Source of the DNA: JBNARI01 sp049718765
GTDB taxonomy: Bacteria > Bacillota > Sulfobacillia > DUMF01
Assembly: GCA_049718765.1 (NCBI GenBank)
Contig: JBNARI010000038.1
Location: 1 to 13,975 of the forward strand
DNA length: 13,975 nucleotides
Direction of reading: 5' to 3'
Made by a program: the position numbers and the translations under genes. Below are positions 6,166-13,886 of the stretch, in pieces (position 1 is the stretch's first letter; every line of letters starts with the position of its first letter). The notes under the pieces are model-generated. The model made no database searches. It was given only the letters and a program-made list of their open reading frames with translations, and was not told the origin of the DNA.

Positions 6166-7240
6166 AAAGCTTTGGTGGGTTTGCCTTGCAGCGATTGGCG
6201 CTATTGCCTTCGCGTGGGTGACAAGGGCAAGATTGGCACAATTGGTTCCGGTGGTGGCTGAGGCCGATGCGGAGCTCAGAGGGGGGCAGTACTACTCGCT
6301 TGTGGATGCTACGGGCAGGCAGGTTTTCACTACGGGACTTATGCTGAACGTGGGCGATGAATTCATTTCGGAGGACAACAGGGTGTACAGGATTACGGCT
6401 ATCGAAGGTCTCACAGCAAGGTGTTCGCCAGTGGGCATGGCTGAGATACCAGTGGGCGCCACAGTGTTGGCGGAAGCACCTGCCGCCGGGGGCAAAGTGG
6501 GCGTGTACCATACCCACTCGGACGAATCCTACGAGCCTTCAGAGGGTACCGACTCGTTGCCAGGCAAGGGCGGCGTGATGCGCGTGGGGGAAGCGCTCAG
6601 GGCTGCACTCCAGAAGAAGGGAGTTGCAGTGGTGCATGACACAACACCCCATGACCCCCACGATGCAGGGGCTTACCAGCGTTCCCGGAGGACCGCCGCA
6701 AGGTTGCTGCAACAGGGTGTCTCCGCAGTCCTGGACATTCACAGGGACGCTGGACCCGCAGAAGCGTATAGGCGGGACGTGGCTGGAGAGCGCGTGGCAG
6801 GTGGAATGATCGTAATAGGTAAGCAAAACCCCAAATGGCCTTCTAACCTGGAATTCTCAAAACAGGTCAAGAGAGTTGCTGACCAAATGTATCCTGGCCT
6901 GATCCGGGGCATCCTAACCACAAGAGGTAATTTCAACCAGGACCTTTCTGAAAGACTGATGCTCGTGGAGTTCGGGACTGAAAAGAATTCTCGAGAGGAG
7001 GCGGAAAGGGGCGCGGCCTTGCTTGCGGACGTGATCCCCAGAGCGGTTGCAGGAGCTGGAGGCGCCGCAGCCCCTGCTGGACCTGGGGCGCGCTCTGCGA
7101 TCTGGTGGATCCTGCTGGTCGCTGGAGCCTGCTTAGTTGGTTTTTGGGCGATCAGCATGGGCGGGTGGAAAGAGGCTTTATCCAAGTTGGGGTCAGGTGG
7201 GCACAATGGGTCCCGCGGAGGGACAGACGACGCCCACTAA
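6149..7240 (+). CDS. spoIIP: stage II sporulation protein P (SpoIIP), engulfment peptidoglycan hydrolase
   Basis: A 363-residue membrane-anchored cell-wall hydrolase. In Bacillus SpoIIP works with SpoIID and SpoIIM to thin septal peptidoglycan during forespore engulfment and has amidase and endopeptidase activity. An N-terminal membrane segment lies at about 9-25. The catalytic domain shows the family motifs VYHTHSDESYEPSEG (119-133; H121, H123, E126), DIHRDA (197-201 plus A) and NQDLSERLMLVEFGT (263-277; E274 in the family's conserved position). A second hydrophobic segment (about 317-336) lies near the C-terminus behind an Ala/Gly/Pro linker, a feature absent from Bacillus SpoIIP as I know it. 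It is shorter than the Bacillus protein (about 400 residues). Start ATG 6149 is chosen from the ribosome-binding site; the gene overlaps both neighbours. Confidence 0.95.
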   Translation: MSERSKKLWWVCLAAIGAIAFAWVTRARLAQLVPVVAEADAELRGGQYYSLVDATGRQVFTTGLMLNVGDEFISEDNRVYRITAIEGLTARCSPVGMAEIPVGATVLAEAPAAGGKVGVYHTHSDESYEPSEGTDSLPGKGGVMRVGEALRAALQKKGVAVVHDTTPHDPHDAGAYQRSRRTAARLLQQGVSAVLDIHRDAGPAEAYRRDVAGERVAGGMIVIGKQNPKWPSNLEFSKQVKRVADQMYPGLIRGILTTRGNFNQDLSERLMLVEFGTEKNSREEAERGAALLADVIPRAVAGAGGAAAPAGPGARSAIWWILLVAGACLVGFWAISMGGWKEALSKLGSGGHNGSRGGTDDAH

Positions 7241-8108
7241 GGTCATCTATCTGTGCCCAACTGGGACTGGTGTTTCATTCAAGGCTGCCAAGTTACATGT
7301 CCAGCTAAGTGGGGGCGAATGGTGGGCTGAAAAGTGTCCACCAGGCAATCGCCCTTCTCCAGGTGGCCTTGTAATCTGTGGTCGCGATGGTTTGGGCAAT
7401 CTCGTGTACATTGCAGGGTACGGCAAATGGCGCTCAGTTGCGCTGCGGGCCATTGCGGGTCTACTGGGAGTGTTCTGGCCTCAGTCCAGCACAGTGCTAG
7501 TGTGTGACGTGCTATCATGGGCAGGCAGTCGCGAAAGAACTGCCAACCGAGCGGCACGAGAAGTGCTGGCCCTATTGAAATCATCCTGGCCCCACATGGA
7601 ACCAGGTGTACGGCTCCAAGAAAGATGCCCCCGCAGGGTGGTTTTCTTTTGCTGCTACGGGGGTTCCCACACTTCTGTGATCCAGGCATGCCTACACCTG
7701 GGTTTACTGCCACTTGATCCCAGGCCCAGCTACAAGCAGTTGATTCATCTACCGCACTTTGATAAAGTCGTTAAGAGTGAAATCGGCACGCCCATGTTCA
7801 TGGGATATGACTCCTGGGGACGAGCTGTGTATACCCTTGGTCTTGGGCGAGGGAGGAAGCACCTTAATGAACTCTTGGGAGGACTTCTTGGGGAAATTGG
7901 CGTAAATCCTGACCAAGCTAAGTTCTTCGACTGCCTCAGCACGGCGAGTTTTCTAACTAGGGTGGGAGGGTTTGTTTCCAGGGGACTAGGGCTCACCTTC
8001 TTGGGGAGACCACTGGTTGTATACTCGGTAATGGCGGGTTGGCCTAGGTTTTGTGAGCTTCATCGCAAAATACGGGCAGAGCTGGAATCGTGGGGCGGTG
8101 ATTGTTGA
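7206..8108 (+). CDS. tandem DUF3189 protein
   Basis: A 300-residue soluble protein containing two copies of DUF3189, a small family of unknown function found in spore-forming clostridia. The second copy (about 144-232) is typical: VVFFCCYGGSHTSV, then LPHFDKV and FMGYDSWGRAVYTLG. The first (about 12-88) is shorter and degenerate: KVIYLCPTGTGVSFKAAKL, then VICGRDGLGNLVYIAGYG, lacking the middle LP-FDK part. Both copies end alike (AIAGLLG and ELLGGLLG) and are followed by related tails. The start is set at ATG 7206, with AGGTGGG four bases upstream; this overlaps spoIIP by 35 bases. Earlier in-frame starts would run far back inside spoIIP. The stop overlaps the next gene's start as TTGA. Function is unknown; placement suggests a sporulation or envelope role. 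Confidence 0.8.
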   Translation: MGPAEGQTTPTKVIYLCPTGTGVSFKAAKLHVQLSGGEWWAEKCPPGNRPSPGGLVICGRDGLGNLVYIAGYGKWRSVALRAIAGLLGVFWPQSSTVLVCDVLSWAGSRERTANRAAREVLALLKSSWPHMEPGVRLQERCPRRVVFFCCYGGSHTSVIQACLHLGLLPLDPRPSYKQLIHLPHFDKVVKSEIGTPMFMGYDSWGRAVYTLGLGRGRKHLNELLGGLLGEIGVNPDQAKFFDCLSTASFLTRVGGFVSRGLGLTFLGRPLVVYSVMAGWPRFCELHRKIRAELESWGGDC

Positions 8109-9430
8109 AGGTGAAGGGTGGCGTGCTTGCCACAGTATACCCAGGAAGCTTGGCAGAAGAGGTTGGATTGCGAGCGGGTGACGTGATAATCAGCGTCAAC
8201 GGTGTCAGACTTAGGGACGTAATAGACTTCATGTACCAAATGAGCTCAGATTCAGTGGAACTAAGGGTGCTCACCTCTTCTGGCAGGCAGAAGACGCTGA
8301 AATTATCCAAAGGCCTGGATCAGGGTCTAGGGGTCAGGTTTGCTCAGGACGTATTTGACGGGGTCAAGCTTTGCACCAACAGGTGCGATTTTTGCTTCGT
8401 GGCCCAGCTACCTCCAGGTCTCAGAGCGTCCCTATCTCTGCGTGACGATGATTACAGGCTTTCCTTTCTACATGGCAATTTCATCACCATGACCAACATG
8501 TCCTCGGAGGACTTCAAGAGGGTCGCGCGCTATCATTTGAGCCCACTGTATGTGTCGGTACACACCACTAACCCTGGGGTGAGGGCAAAGATGCTGCGCA
8601 ACTCCAGGGCTAGGCTTATAAACCAGCAGCTTGAGTGGCTTGCCGCTAACGGAATACGCTTTCACTGCCAAATTGTGTTGGTTCCTGGGCTGAACGCTGG
8701 AAATGAGCTGGCGCGAACCATCGAGGGGCTAAAGGCACTGCGACCATGGGCTAAGTCTGTAGGCGTGGTGCCAGTGGGTTTAACCAAGTACCATCGCTTC
8801 GGGTTACGCCGGTTGAGCCCAGCCGAGGCCGTAGAGGTACTGGACATAGTCGAACAGTATCATCGCTCTGCTAGGGAGGAAGGCGGCTACGGGTGGGTGT
8901 ACGCTGCAGACGAGCTTTACTTGAGCTGTGGACGAGCTGTCCCGAAAGTTGAGTACTACGACGACTTTCCGCAGCTGGAAAACGGCATTGGGATCGTCGC
9001 TTCTTTCCTCGAAAGCGTGGCAACAGCAACCAAGCGCTTGGGGGAGTTGGGCGGAAAATTGCCCAGGGCCACCGTGGTGTGTGGCACTCTGTGCGCTGAG
9101 GTGGTTGGTAACGCCCTCCGAAAGCTTAGTGAGGCCGCCAGCACACAACTGGAGCTGCTCCCAGTGGAGAACGGTCTGTTCGGAGAAAGCGTCAACGTAT
9201 CAGGGTTGCTTGCGGGCAGGGATATTGCTAAGGCTGTCAAGGACAGACCAGGATTGGAGTTGCTGGTGGTGCCGAGGCAGGCGGCGCCTGAAGGTGTCTT
9301 CATTGACGACGTGACCCTGGGCGACTTGGCGAGGGTATTAGGAGTAAGAGTGGTCACTGCAGGGCCCGAAGCGGGCGACCTCGTGGAAGTACTTGCCAAG
9401 GAATGCGGGGAGGAGGCGAAAAGGTCATGA
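8105..9430 (+). CDS. PDZ / radical-SAM / DUF512 iron-sulfur protein
   Basis: A 441-residue protein of the DUF512 family, of unknown function and frequent next to der in Firmicutes. Residues about 4-70 form a PDZ-like domain with PGSLAEEVGLRAGDVIISVNG features. A radical-SAM signature C90-x3-C94-x2-C97 (CTNRCDFC) follows, then a radical-SAM-like barrel and the C-terminal DUF512 part (about 215-420). Length agrees with the family (roughly 430-460). The start is ambiguous between two adjacent TTG codons, 8102 and 8105; GGCGGTGAT (8094-8102) overlaps the first and has six-base spacing from its core to the second, so 8105 is preferred. This gives a four-base TTGA overlap with the upstream gene. 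The stop overlaps der as ATGA. Translational coupling on both sides argues for co-expression with der. Confidence 0.9.
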   Translation: MKVKGGVLATVYPGSLAEEVGLRAGDVIISVNGVRLRDVIDFMYQMSSDSVELRVLTSSGRQKTLKLSKGLDQGLGVRFAQDVFDGVKLCTNRCDFCFVAQLPPGLRASLSLRDDDYRLSFLHGNFITMTNMSSEDFKRVARYHLSPLYVSVHTTNPGVRAKMLRNSRARLINQQLEWLAANGIRFHCQIVLVPGLNAGNELARTIEGLKALRPWAKSVGVVPVGLTKYHRFGLRRLSPAEAVEVLDIVEQYHRSAREEGGYGWVYAADELYLSCGRAVPKVEYYDDFPQLENGIGIVASFLESVATATKRLGELGGKLPRATVVCGTLCAEVVGNALRKLSEAASTQLELLPVENGLFGESVNVSGLLAGRDIAKAVKDRPGLELLVVPRQAAPEGVFIDDVTLGDLARVLGVRVVTAGPEAGDLVEVLAKECGEEAKRS

Positions 9431-10743
9431 GACCCCGGGTTGTCATAGTTGGGAGGCCCAACGTGGGCAAGTCCACCCTTTTCAACAGGATTGCAGCCCG
9501 CAGGATAGCCATTGCCCACCGGCAACCTGGGGTGACCAGGGACCCAATTGAGGCAGATGTGGAGTGGTGCCAAAAGAAGTTCAGCTTGGTTGACACTGGC
9601 GGAATCTCCACTGAGGTTGAGGAAGAAATCCAACAAAAAGTAGTTGAATACGCCAGGCGTGCCATGGAGAAGGCCACGGTGATCGTTCTTGTTACCGATG
9701 GGCGAGTTGGCCTCACGCCAGAGGACCGGGAAATTGCAGATGCAGTGAGACAAACGGGTAAGCCAGTTGTCCTAGCTGTGAACAAGCTCGACGAACAACA
9801 ATGGGAACAGCTTGCTGCAGAGTTTTGGGAGCTTGGGCTAGGGGAGCCAGTGGGGATTTCAGCAGAGCATGGCCTAGGGATAGGGGACTTGCTTGACCGA
9901 ATAGCCCAGTACCTGCCCACAGGGGACGTTGAAGAGCCACATGTGGTAAGATGCAAGGTTGCCCTGGTTGGCAGGCCAAACGCAGGCAAGTCTTCGTTGC
10001 TCAACAGAATTATTGAAGAGGAGCGGTCCATCGTGTCCGAGATCCCCGGCACAACGAGGGATTCCATCGACGTGGCCTGGGACAGTCAATACGGCAATTA
10101 CCTTTTTATAGATACGCCAGGACTACGCAGGAAAACCAGGATTCAGGAAGAACTGGAACAAATGAGCGCTGGCAGGGCCCTTCTGGCTGTTGGCAGGGCG
10201 GATGTGTGCGTTCTCGTGGTGGACTCGACCTTAGGCGTGACTGAGCAGGACTGCCACATTGCGGGCAGGATTGTGGACCAGGGGAAAGCCGCAGTAGTGG
10301 CATTGAACAAATGGGACCTGGTGCGCCCGGAAGAAAAAGACGTAATACTCTCCAGGACCTCTTGGCGGCTGCATTTCATGGACTACGCCGAAGTGTTGCA
10401 GGTGTCGGCGCTCACGGGTCAAGGAGTGCAGGCCCTGATAAAGGCAATTCGGCGTGCGTGGGAGTGCTTTGGCAAGAAAGTTCCTGAAGGCGACCTCAAC
10501 TACGTTCTGCACGACGCAGTCACTATGATGCCCTTACCTGGATCTCGGGGCAGGTCAAACAGGCTTTACCGTGGCATTCAATTGTCCACGTGCCCGCCCG
10601 CGTTTGCAGTCGAAGTGTCGGACCCTGAAGCGGTCCCTGATTCGTACTTGCGGTACCTTCAAGGCAGGCTGAGAGAAGCGTTCGAGTTGAGGAGTACCCC
10701 GATTCGGATTGTTTTCCGGAAAAAGGGGTTTGTGCGGAGGTGA
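9427..10743 (+). CDS. der: ribosome-assembly GTPase Der (EngA)
   Basis: A 438-residue essential-type GTPase with two G domains and a C-terminal KH-like domain, acting in 50S subunit maturation. G domain 1: GRPNVGKST (9-17), PGVTRD (34-39), DTGG (56-59), NKLD (119-122), SA (145-146). G domain 2: GRPNAGKSS (182-190), PGTTRD (207-212), DTPG (229-232), NKWD (294-297), SA (327-328). The KH-like domain spans about 355-438 and ends in TPIRIVFRKK. All nucleotide-binding motifs are intact and the length is normal. ATG 9427 is chosen since the conserved N-terminus begins there; it overlaps the upstream stop by four bases (ATGA), and AGGAGG at 9411-9416 is ten bases upstream. An earlier in-frame start would add eight non-conserved residues. 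Confidence 0.98.
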   Translation: MRPRVVIVGRPNVGKSTLFNRIAARRIAIAHRQPGVTRDPIEADVEWCQKKFSLVDTGGISTEVEEEIQQKVVEYARRAMEKATVIVLVTDGRVGLTPEDREIADAVRQTGKPVVLAVNKLDEQQWEQLAAEFWELGLGEPVGISAEHGLGIGDLLDRIAQYLPTGDVEEPHVVRCKVALVGRPNAGKSSLLNRIIEEERSIVSEIPGTTRDSIDVAWDSQYGNYLFIDTPGLRRKTRIQEELEQMSAGRALLAVGRADVCVLVVDSTLGVTEQDCHIAGRIVDQGKAAVVALNKWDLVRPEEKDVILSRTSWRLHFMDYAEVLQVSALTGQGVQALIKAIRRAWECFGKKVPEGDLNYVLHDAVTMMPLPGSRGRSNRLYRGIQLSTCPPAFAVEVSDPEAVPDSYLRYLQGRLREAFELRSTPIRIVFRKKGFVRR

Positions 10744-10748
10744 CTAGT

Positions 10749-11366
10749 GTGACGGCGGAGTCAGGCAAGCTGTTCGTTGTGATGGCCTTGTGTTACCTAG
10801 CGGGCAGCGTTCCCTGGGGGGTATTAGTTGCAAGGAGATATGGGGTTGACGTGCTCTGCGCGGGCAGCTGCAGCACTGGCGCCACAAACGTGTACCGCAC
10901 CGTTGGTGGCAAGGCCGCATTTATCGTTTTGGTGCTAGACGCGTTGAAGGGCTTTGGGGCAGCGTTGATTGGGGGTAGGCTTTACGGGGTATCGCCGGAC
11001 ATTGGGGCAGTGCTTGGGGGCCTCAGCGCAATCCTGGGCCATTGCTACTCGCCGTTTTTGGGGTTTAAGGGGGGGAAAGGCGTAGCCACTTCCGCAGGCG
11101 TAGCGCTTTACCTTTTTCCCGAACTCATAGCCATAGGTGTAATAATATATGCGCTTGTCACAGGGGTGACCCGGTATTCCTCCCTTGGTTCCCTTGTGGG
11201 CGTGGGTTGTGTCCTGGTGCTGGTACTATTCATTGAAGAGTCAATCCTCGTTAAGCTATTCGCAGTGGCAGCTGCGTCGCTCATCGTGTACCGTCACGTG
11301 CCCAACATCAGACGTTTGATGTCTGGTCAAGAAAACCGCTTGGGTGGTGCAGGAAAGCGCTCATGA
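10749..11366 (+). CDS. plsY: acyl-phosphate:glycerol-3-phosphate acyltransferase PlsY
   Basis: A 205-residue integral membrane enzyme, with about five membrane segments, that transfers the acyl group from acyl-phosphate to sn-glycerol 3-phosphate to give lysophosphatidate. The three family motifs are seen: motif 1 YLAGSVPWGVLVAR (16-29), motif 2 GSCSTGATNVYR (39-50) and motif 3 GHCYSPFLGFKGGKGVAT (97-114); RHVPNIRRLMSG follows near 182-193. Motif 2 differs from the usual GSGNxGxTN: positions 41-42 are Cys-Ser in place of Gly-Asn. The start is GTG 10749, with GGAGG (10736-10740) eight bases upstream; another GTG at 10740 overlaps that site and the der stop. The four-base ATGA overlap with gpsA couples it to the enzyme that makes its substrate. 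Confidence 0.95.
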   Translation: MTAESGKLFVVMALCYLAGSVPWGVLVARRYGVDVLCAGSCSTGATNVYRTVGGKAAFIVLVLDALKGFGAALIGGRLYGVSPDIGAVLGGLSAILGHCYSPFLGFKGGKGVATSAGVALYLFPELIAIGVIIYALVTGVTRYSSLGSLVGVGCVLVLVLFIEESILVKLFAVAAASLIVYRHVPNIRRLMSGQENRLGGAGKRS

Positions 11367-12385
11367 GGGTGGCAATTGTTGGAGCAGGAAGCTGGGGCAC
11401 GGCTTTGTGCATCCCTTTATCCGACAACGGTCACGAGGTCAAGGTTTGGGCGAGAGACCCACAGCGCGCAGATGAGTTCCAAAGGGCAAGGGAAAACGTT
11501 GTACACCTTCCAGGGGTAAAGTTGCCCCCAAGCGTGGGTTTCACCGCCAACTTGGACGAGGCCCTCAATGGTGTGGGGTTGGTTGTGTTTGCTGTGCCCT
11601 TCCGTACGTTGAGGGAGGTGGCAAGGCTGTGTGCCCAAAGGCTTGCACAGCACCGCTGGGACCGGGATCCCGTGTTGATGACAACCTCCAAGGGCATTTC
11701 CACGGGCACTGCAATCACGGGCACTCAAATCTTGGCCGAGGAATTCGGCAAGGAAGCACGCATTTGCTGCTTATCAGGCCCCAACTTTGCTCGGGAGGTG
11801 GCAGGAAGGCTGCCAAGCGCAACGGTGGTCGCTTCCTCCAAGCCCGAAGTGGCCTTGACCGTTCAAGAGACGCTGATGACCGGGCGGTTTAGGGTGTACG
11901 TGAGTTATGACGAGACGGGTGTCCAAATCGGCGGCGCTCTCAAGAACGTGTTCGCCATTGCGGTGGGTATGAGCGACGGGCTAGGGCTTGGGTACAACGC
12001 TAGGGCAGGGTTGATCACCAGGGGGCTGGCAGAGATGACCAGGTTCGGACTTGCGCTGGGTGCCGAGGCGCGTACCTTTTCTGGGCTTTCTGGGTTGGGG
12101 GACTTGGTTCTAACGTGTACTGGAGAGTACTCGCGAAACAGGCAGGCTGGACTTGCCGTGGCGAGGGGCCAGTCCTTGGAGGAGTTTGTGCGGAGCACTG
12201 GTTTCCTGGTGGAAGGAGTGTACGCAGTTCAAGCGGTGATGGAGCTTTCTGGTCGCCTCAACGTTGAAATGCCCATTTGCACAGAAGTGTACAGGATCCT
12301 GTTCGAAGGGAAGTCACCGGCTGAGGGGGTAAACGCCCTAATGTGGCGAGGAAGGAAGCACGAACATGAGGGCATCACATGGTAG
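11363..12385 (+). CDS. gpsA: NAD(P)+ sn-glycerol-3-phosphate dehydrogenase GpsA
   Basis: A 340-residue cytoplasmic dehydrogenase that reduces dihydroxyacetone phosphate to sn-glycerol 3-phosphate for phospholipid synthesis. The N-terminal Rossmann motif is GAGSWGTAL (7-15). Conserved family segments follow: RENVVHLPG (43-51), TSKGI with K110, SGPNFAREV (138-146), GGALKNVFAIAVG with the catalytic lysine K194, and the substrate-binding SGLGDLVLTCTGEYSRNRQAG (243-263). Length and motif spacing are normal. The ATG overlaps the plsY stop as ATGA. It ends nine bases before the stop of the convergent deacetylase-fusion gene, with no terminator hairpin between them. Confidence 0.98.
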   Translation: MRVAIVGAGSWGTALCIPLSDNGHEVKVWARDPQRADEFQRARENVVHLPGVKLPPSVGFTANLDEALNGVGLVVFAVPFRTLREVARLCAQRLAQHRWDRDPVLMTTSKGISTGTAITGTQILAEEFGKEARICCLSGPNFAREVAGRLPSATVVASSKPEVALTVQETLMTGRFRVYVSYDETGVQIGGALKNVFAIAVGMSDGLGLGYNARAGLITRGLAEMTRFGLALGAEARTFSGLSGLGDLVLTCTGEYSRNRQAGLAVARGQSLEEFVRSTGFLVEGVYAVQAVMELSGRLNVEMPICTEVYRILFEGKSPAEGVNALMWRGRKHEHEGITW

Positions 12386-12394
12386 AGGTCTCGT

Positions 12395-13837
12395 TTATTC
12401 CCCCGATACGTGCAGCTGCGGCTTTTCTAGCAGCTGGCCAAGGGGCACAATGGTGTACCCCCGCCTCCCCAAAGCTTCGATCACCAGTGGCAAGCTTCGC
12501 ACCGTTGACGCTCTGCTCGAACCCTGCGACTGAATAATGCTGCCAGAATCGTGGAATAAAATGATATCCCCGTTCCTCACCAGACGCTCAATCCTGCGCC
12601 TTATCTCAATTGGGCTTGGTTCAATCCAGTCCTCTGAGCTCAAGCTCCACAGTACCAGCTTGTAGCCGGACTTCTGTAGGTATTCTTGCACAGATTTGTC
12701 GTAAAGGCCCCGGGGAGGCCTGAAGTAACGGGGGCTTACCCCAGTCACAGCCGCTATTGTTTCTTGGGCTTGGTCTATTTCCTTGAGTTGCTGTCTTGGT
12801 GAGAGCAAAACCATGTTGGGGTGAGAGTAAGTGTGGTTTCCCAGTTCATGCCCCTCAGCTACCACCATCCTGGCAATGTCCGGGTACTTCTGCACGTGCT
12901 TGCCAATCATGAAGAACGTGGCCTTCACGCCGTAGCGCCTGAGCACCTTGAGGATTTCGGGCGTATACTGAGGGTCTGGGCCATCGTCAAAAGTGATCGC
13001 CACTACCTTGGCGTTTCGGTCCCCTGCTCGAACTATGTTGGGCTGAGGTGTGAAGCCCCTATACACGTACGTGTTGGAAAGCCACACCAAGAAGAGCATT
13101 GCGGCAACCAGGCTGATTGCCAGCCTAAGCTTGAAACGGCACCTGGCGATTTTCCTTGATCCGTGGAGGTGTGCAGTTACATCGGGGCCAAGGGCAGTGC
13201 CGTCGCTTGAGCGGCCAAGCCTCCTGGCTTTGCCCGACCAAACCAGGTAGAGAGGCCCAATTAGCTGGCCTATGACTATGGCTGAAAGCACCGTGGAGAA
13301 CAGTACCGTCACATCCTTGCCAGTCTGGAGCCAGGCGTAAACTGGCAAGAAGGCAAAGGCCAGCAAGAAGCCAAGAAGGCTGTTCTTGGTCGTGGCACAA
13401 GCGAGGAGAAAGCCTGAGCAGAGGAACCCAAAGCACTGTTGATTTACGCCTAGCAACACGCCAAGCGCCACCGCAACGCCCCTTTCAGTCTTGAAGTTTC
13501 CGAAGACTGGCCAAGAGTGACCGGTAACTGCACCAATGCCCGCAGCGATCATGGACATATCGGTACCCACTGCCAGCCTGGCCATGATTACTGGAAGCAA
13601 GCCTTTGAGCGCGTTCACCAGCAGGAAGGGGAAGTACTGTTTGAGGTGTTGCAGGAGGGACAAGGAGCGGCGCACGATCAGGTGTCCCCGGATGAGCTTC
13701 AATCGGGGGCCCCGGGGCGTTCTCTTGAAGAGGTGAACCCTAACCTTTACAAATGGCTTGAGTAGCGTTAAGAGCCAGCCTGACGGGACTGAACCCATCA
13801 AGTAACCCATGAGGAATGCGCCAATGAAACTTTGCAA
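12395..13837 (-). CDS. fusion of a degenerate PlsY-like membrane domain with a NodB/CE4 polysaccharide deacetylase
   Basis: A 480-residue protein in two parts. Residues 1-200 are a polytopic membrane domain related to PlsY: GYLMGSVPSGWLL (11-23, motif 1), NALKGLLPVIMARL (75-88, like the PlsY DxxKG stretch) and GHSWPVFGNFKTERGVAVA (106-124, motif 3 with GGK changed to TER). Motif 2 (GSGNxGxTN) is replaced by a basic stretch at about 30-58, so acyltransferase activity is doubtful. Residues 201-235 are Arg/Lys-rich, followed by a membrane segment (236-254). The NodB domain (about 277-470) has TFDDGPD (D284, D285), HTYSHP (H335, H339), FRPPRG (R373), SEDW (D403, W404) and ILFHD (H429), so it should be an active metal-dependent deacetylase, probably facing outward. 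The start is TTG 13837, with AGGGGCGG just upstream; the first later ATG would cut into the first membrane segment. Confidence 0.88.
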   Translation of the reverse strand: MQSFIGAFLMGYLMGSVPSGWLLTLLKPFVKVRVHLFKRTPRGPRLKLIRGHLIVRRSLSLLQHLKQYFPFLLVNALKGLLPVIMARLAVGTDMSMIAAGIGAVTGHSWPVFGNFKTERGVAVALGVLLGVNQQCFGFLCSGFLLACATTKNSLLGFLLAFAFLPVYAWLQTGKDVTVLFSTVLSAIVIGQLIGPLYLVWSGKARRLGRSSDGTALGPDVTAHLHGSRKIARCRFKLRLAISLVAAMLFLVWLSNTYVYRGFTPQPNIVRAGDRNAKVVAITFDDGPDPQYTPEILKVLRRYGVKATFFMIGKHVQKYPDIARMVVAEGHELGNHTYSHPNMVLLSPRQQLKEIDQAQETIAAVTGVSPRYFRPPRGLYDKSVQEYLQKSGYKLVLWSLSSEDWIEPSPIEIRRRIERLVRNGDIILFHDSGSIIQSQGSSRASTVRSLPLVIEALGRRGYTIVPLGQLLEKPQLHVSGE

Positions 13838-13860
13838 GCTGCCGCCCCTGGTTCAAAAAA

Positions 13861-13886
13861 CTTGACCGTTTTTATTTCCAGTCAAG
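13861..13886. repeat. inverted repeat upstream of the deacetylase-fusion gene
   Basis: CTTGAC (13861-13866) and GTCAAG (13881-13886) form perfect six-base inverted arms around a 14-base AT-rich centre, 24-49 bases before the start codon of the - strand gene. The spacing suggests an operator or a promoter element (TTGACT reads as a -35 on the - strand), but no good -10 is seen 16-18 bases further. Confidence 0.3.

Noticed and set aside
7137..7205. Earlier start for the tandem DUF3189 gene
   Set aside because: It would extend about 100 bases into spoIIP with non-conserved residues; ATG 7206 has a fitting ribosome-binding site.
8956..10067. Two long antisense frames (265 and 237 codons) opposite the DUF512 and der genes
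   Set aside because: They oppose strongly conserved motifs of Der and DUF512 and their low-complexity Ser/Pro/Thr products are typical of shadows in GC-rich coding DNA.
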